Below, in pieces: positions 60,823 to 64,000 of a stretch of DNA of 64,000 nt (within the stretch, counting starts at the first letter, position 1; each line of letters begins with the position of its first letter). Location of the stretch: NCBI RefSeq assembly GCF_030160655.1, contig NZ_BSOT01000005.1, positions 372,001 to 436,000 of the forward strand, given 5' to 3'. A program made the translations under genes and the position numbers. The notes beneath the pieces were generated by a model. The model was given only the letters and a program-made list of their open reading frames with translations, did no database searches and had not been told where the DNA came from. The DNA comes from Agaribacter marinus (GTDB taxonomy: Bacteria; Pseudomonadota; Gammaproteobacteria; Enterobacterales; Alteromonadaceae).

Positions 60823-62280
60823 GTGAATACAATTAAAACAAAAATTGCGAGTGCAATTTTACTTACGTTATCTACAACAACCTTGGTGTCAGCGCAAGAG
60901 CGCCCGGACACTAAAGACACTGAATTTAATGCAGCTGTAGATCAAGTGGTTGCTGCTGAAGGCAATAATATTTCCTTATCGCAAACTGCGCCGACAGGTA
61001 ATCAAATTGGCAATAGTTCAATTCTTAGTCAGGAAGGCGATAACAGCAGTATCGTTATTGATGTCGTTGGAGATGCAAATGAAGTAGAAGCGTCTCAAGT
61101 AGGTGAGAACAATACTATTTTAGCGAATTTAGTGGGTGATTTTAATGCTGTTGTTGTTAGTCAAGATGGTGAACAAGGCAGTGTTGATGTACAAATAACT
61201 GGTTCTGAAAATACTATTGATATATCGCAGCGAGCGGGCAGTGGTCCTTTTGGATTTATTTTTAACCGTTCAATCAATGAAATAACAGGGGACGTTAATA
61301 CCGTCACTATTGACCAAGATGCCGGTGGTAATTGGGCAAATAATACGCTAAACGGATCATTCAATAACATTGATATTGAACAATCTGGTGAATGGCATGA
61401 ATCATATGTTCGTTCATTAGAAGGTGATGAAAACGAGATTTCAGTGGTTCAGGATGGTTATTACAATATTTCAAATATTACCAGTGTTATTGGATCTGGC
61501 AATGAAATCGAAATTGACCAAGATGGTGATAGAAACCGACTTACTTGGGAAGTGGATGGCGATAACAATACGGTAGATATAGAGCAAGACGGTGACGCAA
61601 ACGTATTTTCGTCTACACTTTTTTCAGGCTCGGGCAATAGCGTGGACGTAAATCAACTTGGGGATGCCAACGAGACGACTGTCGAAACCTTGGATGGCGT
61701 TGAGAATAGTTTTGAAATTGACCAAGTGGGTAACGACAACATTGCCTACGCGGGTGTCATTGGTTTGTTTAATACGTTTGAAATTGAACAGATTGGTGAT
61801 GAAAATGAAGTGAGTACGGTTAATTTTAACGGGTTTGTAAATACTGTAGAGCTGAGTCAGGAAGGTAATGGAAACTTCGCGCTGGCTCAGGCGAATATTG
61901 GCGATGCCGTTTTTAGTGCTGACGCAAATGTTATTTTGCTGTCTCAAGTTGGCGATGAAAATGATGCTTCAGTCGAGTTGGCTAGTAGCGCTGAGTCGAA
62001 TGGGAACGCGCTGGACATATCGCAAGACGGTGATTTAAATTTGTTAGATTTAGTCATTAACGGCAATGACAATATTGTGTCAATTCTGCAAGAGGGAACA
62101 GGCAACTGGATTACTGCAGAAGATGGTGGTCAATTCATGTTAACCGGAGACGCAAATACCTTCAGTATTACTCAGACCGGTAATGACAATTTGGTTACTG
62201 GCGGTATTACTGGTATGGGCGGTTCGGTATCAGTCACGCAAGTAGGTGATTTTAACGTTGCGTCAATAACACAAATGTAA
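60823..62280 (+). CDS. csgA: curlin major subunit CsgA, greatly enlarged
   Basis: 485 residues from GTG 60823, which has GGAGA 5 bases upstream; the ATG at 60811 overlaps that ribosome site and is less likely. Signal peptide KTKIASAILLTLSTTTLVSAQ. The rest is curlin repeats: about 18 Q-x-G-x-x-N type units such as QEGDNS, QVGEN, QDGDRN, QDGDAN, QLGDAN and QVGDEN, alternating with Q-less units such as GSGNEIEI and GDNNTVDI. The protein is about three times the length of E. coli CsgA (151 residues) and unusually acidic. It is the main amyloid fibre subunit of biofilm curli. Confidence 0.85.
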   Translation: MNTIKTKIASAILLTLSTTTLVSAQERPDTKDTEFNAAVDQVVAAEGNNISLSQTAPTGNQIGNSSILSQEGDNSSIVIDVVGDANEVEASQVGENNTILANLVGDFNAVVVSQDGEQGSVDVQITGSENTIDISQRAGSGPFGFIFNRSINEITGDVNTVTIDQDAGGNWANNTLNGSFNNIDIEQSGEWHESYVRSLEGDENEISVVQDGYYNISNITSVIGSGNEIEIDQDGDRNRLTWEVDGDNNTVDIEQDGDANVFSSTLFSGSGNSVDVNQLGDANETTVETLDGVENSFEIDQVGNDNIAYAGVIGLFNTFEIEQIGDENEVSTVNFNGFVNTVELSQEGNGNFALAQANIGDAVFSADANVILLSQVGDENDASVELASSAESNGNALDISQDGDLNLLDLVINGNDNIVSILQEGTGNWITAEDGGQFMLTGDANTFSITQTGNDNLVTGGITGMGGSVSVTQVGDFNVASITQM

Positions 62281-62329
62281 ATGAACAGCGCCTCGGCGGT
62301 TTTTTACTGTCGAGGCGCACACCCGTGAT

Positions 62330-62737
62330 ATGAAAATAGGCGATAGCGTAAAACAACTAAAATACATTCTTGTCGTTGCATGTCTTTTGATTTTTGGGCG
62401 TGTTGGTGCCAGTGAGTTGAGTTTAGGGGGCTTGTTATTAGACAGTACTATTAGCAGGCAAGGGCACGAGTTTGCGTCACAACTAGGCCAATATTGGAGA
62501 GAAGTGCCTTCAGGCACAGGTAAAAATCTTCTTGTGAAAGAAATTGTCGTTCCACAAGCGGGTACAAAACTAACGGTAATTTATGACAATAAAACGGTGT
62601 ATCAAACCTATATGGGAAGACGCCAAGTACCTATCGAGCAACGCGTTCAGCAAGCGATTTTGCAGGTACTTGATGCTGTCGCTAATGATGATACAAAGCA
62701 GAGAAGTCCAGATTTAGCGGAGGACGAATGGGAATGA
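62330..62737 (+). CDS. csgE: curli assembly factor CsgE
   Basis: 135 residues with signal peptide region 12-27. GLLLDSTISRQGHEFASQLGQYWREV, LLVKEIVVPQAGTKLTVIYDNKTVYQTYMGRR and QQAILQVLDAV match CsgE, the periplasmic plug that caps the CsgG channel and gives specificity for curlin substrates. It overlaps csgF by ATGA. Confidence 0.9.
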   Translation: MKIGDSVKQLKYILVVACLLIFGRVGASELSLGGLLLDSTISRQGHEFASQLGQYWREVPSGTGKNLLVKEIVVPQAGTKLTVIYDNKTVYQTYMGRRQVPIEQRVQQAILQVLDAVANDDTKQRSPDLAEDEWE

Positions 62738-63183
62738 AAGTAAATAAGCATAGGATTATGACATTGGCTGCTTGCGTATGCGTCAACACGACTGCTTACT
62801 CAACGGAATTAGTGTATACACCCAATAACCCAAGTTTTGGTGGAAACCCTTTAAATGGTTCGTTTTTACTCAATAAGGCAAATGCACAAAACAACCATAC
62901 GGCGCCCTTGCGCGAACGAACTTATGATGAACGATTGCAAGAGTCATTAGAGCGAGCATACATCAATAGGTTGGTAAGAGAGATTACAGATGTTGCCTTT
63001 GGTGAGGTGGAATTGGATGAGAATGGCGAGCCGGTCCCGAGTATTTTTGACAGTAATAGTTTGTTTGTTAGCGGTGACTTTGAAGTAGAATTAATTACAT
63101 CCAATCCTGACAGTATCATCGTCAATATAACTAATGTAATCACAGGTGAAATAACCGTCGTTGAGATCCCCAAGTTTGGTTAA
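62734..63183 (+). CDS. csgF: curli assembly factor CsgF
   Basis: 149 residues. ATG 62734 overlaps the csgE stop (ATGA) and is correctly spaced (9 bases) from GGAGGA at 62719-62724; the ATG at 62728 is too close. Signal peptide to about TTAYS. LVYTPNNPSFGGNPLNGSFLLNKANAQN is the CsgF N-terminal segment that inserts into the CsgG pore. It tethers the CsgB nucleator to the secretion channel at the cell surface. Confidence 0.9.
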   Translation: MKVNKHRIMTLAACVCVNTTAYSTELVYTPNNPSFGGNPLNGSFLLNKANAQNNHTAPLRERTYDERLQESLERAYINRLVREITDVAFGEVELDENGEPVPSIFDSNSLFVSGDFEVELITSNPDSIIVNITNVITGEITVVEIPKFG

Positions 63184-63193
63184 GGAAAACTAA

Positions 63194-63961
63194 ATGAGAA
63201 GTATAGTTTGTATATTGGTATTGTTTTTATTATCGGGTTGCCAGACCTTGACAAAATTTTTACCGCCGGAACAAGCATCTGCTCAGGTGATTGAGTCTGG
63301 AGAAACCCTAAATGAATTAAAGGCCTTACCTACACCTGTGGGCAAAATACCTGTCTCGGTATATGCATTTAGAGATCAAACTGGCCAATATAAGCCATCA
63401 GCAGGTGCCAGCTCTTTTTCAACTGCGGTGACTCAGGGAGCCACATCTATCCTAGTACAAACCTTAGCAGAAACTGATTGGTTTTTACCTGTTGAACGAG
63501 AAGGTTTGCAAAATATATTGACCGAAAGAAAAATTATCCGTGCTGCAAATGATGAAAACAACGATAAAGATCTGCCGCCACTAGCAACGGCTCGCATTAT
63601 TCTTGAGGGGGGGATTATTAGCTATGATACCAATAATCGCACTGGAGGTTTAGGTGCAGAGTACTTTGGCCTAGGCGCTTCTCAACTGTTTAGAGAGGAT
63701 CAGATTTCAATTTATATGCGCGCTGTAGATGTGCATACTGGTCAAGTATTGCTCTCTGTATCCACAACAAAAAAGGTACTTAGCCAAGAAGTTCGAAGTG
63801 GCCTGTTTCGCTATGTGTCTTTTCGACGTTTGTTAGAGGCTGAAGCCGGTTATACAACTAATGAGCCGATGTTTGAATGTGTGAAACAAGGTATCGAAAA
63901 AGCCGTCTCTGAATTGGTTGTTAAAGGTATTGAGCGAGGAGTATGGCGAGCTAAGGCCTAA
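63194..63961 (+). CDS. csgG: curli secretion channel lipoprotein CsgG
   Basis: 255 residues. Lipobox LLSGC (Cys16) after MRSIVCILVLFLL. LTKFLPPEQASAQVIESGETLNELKALP, VSVYAFRDQTGQYKP, STAVTQGATSILVQTL and LLSVSTTKKVLSQEV match CsgG, which forms the nonameric outer-membrane pore that secretes curlin. TAAGGA precedes the ATG. No csgC or csgD lies in the window. Confidence 0.95.
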   Translation: MRSIVCILVLFLLSGCQTLTKFLPPEQASAQVIESGETLNELKALPTPVGKIPVSVYAFRDQTGQYKPSAGASSFSTAVTQGATSILVQTLAETDWFLPVEREGLQNILTERKIIRAANDENNDKDLPPLATARIILEGGIISYDTNNRTGGLGAEYFGLGASQLFREDQISIYMRAVDVHTGQVLLSVSTTKKVLSQEVRSGLFRYVSFRRLLEAEAGYTTNEPMFECVKQGIEKAVSELVVKGIERGVWRAKA

Positions 63962-63979
63962 AAAACAAAGGGGATTTAC

Positions 63980-64000
63980 GTGTATGCGTTAAGGTCTTTT
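63980..64000 (+). CDS. possible start of the next gene, cut by the window end
   Basis: AAGGGG (63968-63973) is followed 6 bases later by GTG at 63980, with an open frame to the window edge (GTG TAT GCG TTA AGG TCT TTT). A gene in the curli operon is plausible, but too little is visible to name it. Confidence 0.3.

Noticed and set aside
61624-61947. A 107-residue minus-strand frame
   Set aside because: It is the reverse of the csgA repeats and has no supporting signal.
60823-62280. CRISPR-like or satellite repeat in the csgA region
   Set aside because: The repetition is at the protein level (curlin units) with degenerate DNA; there are no identical direct repeats with spacers.

Overview
The window looks like chromosomal DNA of a marine gammaproteobacterium, most likely of the Alteromonadales. 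The pointers are an initiator tRNA nearly identical to the enterobacterial one, recC-recB-recD without ptrA, a curli operon in csgBAEFG order, twin DUF3718 genes, hemN with an FNR-type box, and a low-to-moderate GC composition. The assignment is an inference from gene content. No insertion sequence, prophage, CRISPR array or origin was seen.

Layout. 1-3000: the 3' end of an M1-type peptidase gene, then a benE-like transporter and its GntR regulator, with a GntR-type operator touching the benE start codon. 3053-11930 and 15793-20388: two plus-strand gene runs of largely unrecognised membrane and signalling proteins, separated by a minus-strand pair (a DUF3857/transglutaminase membrane protein and a 228-residue unknown). 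The first run holds a one-membrane-pass MotB/ExbD-like protein, a Ser/Thr kinase fused across the membrane to an FGE-sulfatase-like domain, a membrane FHA protein, two unknowns and a membrane-anchored Lon-type (S16) protease domain. The second holds a lipoprotein, two exported coiled-coil proteins, an ExbB/TolQ/MotA-like channel protein and two single-pass proteins. Together they read as one undescribed ion-driven trans-envelope signalling machine and are the main novelty here.

20411-26543: DUF1624 membrane protein, porin plus PstS-like binding protein, RNase J-type nuclease, acyl-CoA synthetase. 27059-36468: recCBD. 36491-44295: small unknown, metzincin-type metalloprotease, hemN, DUF3718 pair, LysR regulator, pterin carbinolamine dehydratase, initiator tRNA. 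44539-50428: an accessory zone of small regulator/target pairs (MerR/cupin, ArsR/SRPBCC, WYL/unknown, AlkC glycosylase), several with operators overlapping start codons. 50450-57126: a six-gene minus-strand redox/electrophile-type operon facing a TetR regulator, with two direct repeats between them. 57343-63961: a secreted subtilase divergent from the curli genes csgBAEFG, with an unusually large CsgA and a cluster of GCGTTRAA motifs in the shared intergenic region.

Limits: all family calls were made by eye from motifs; no database search or structure prediction was run. Start codons were chosen from Shine-Dalgarno spacing, and several genes use TTG, GTG or, in one case, apparently ATT.
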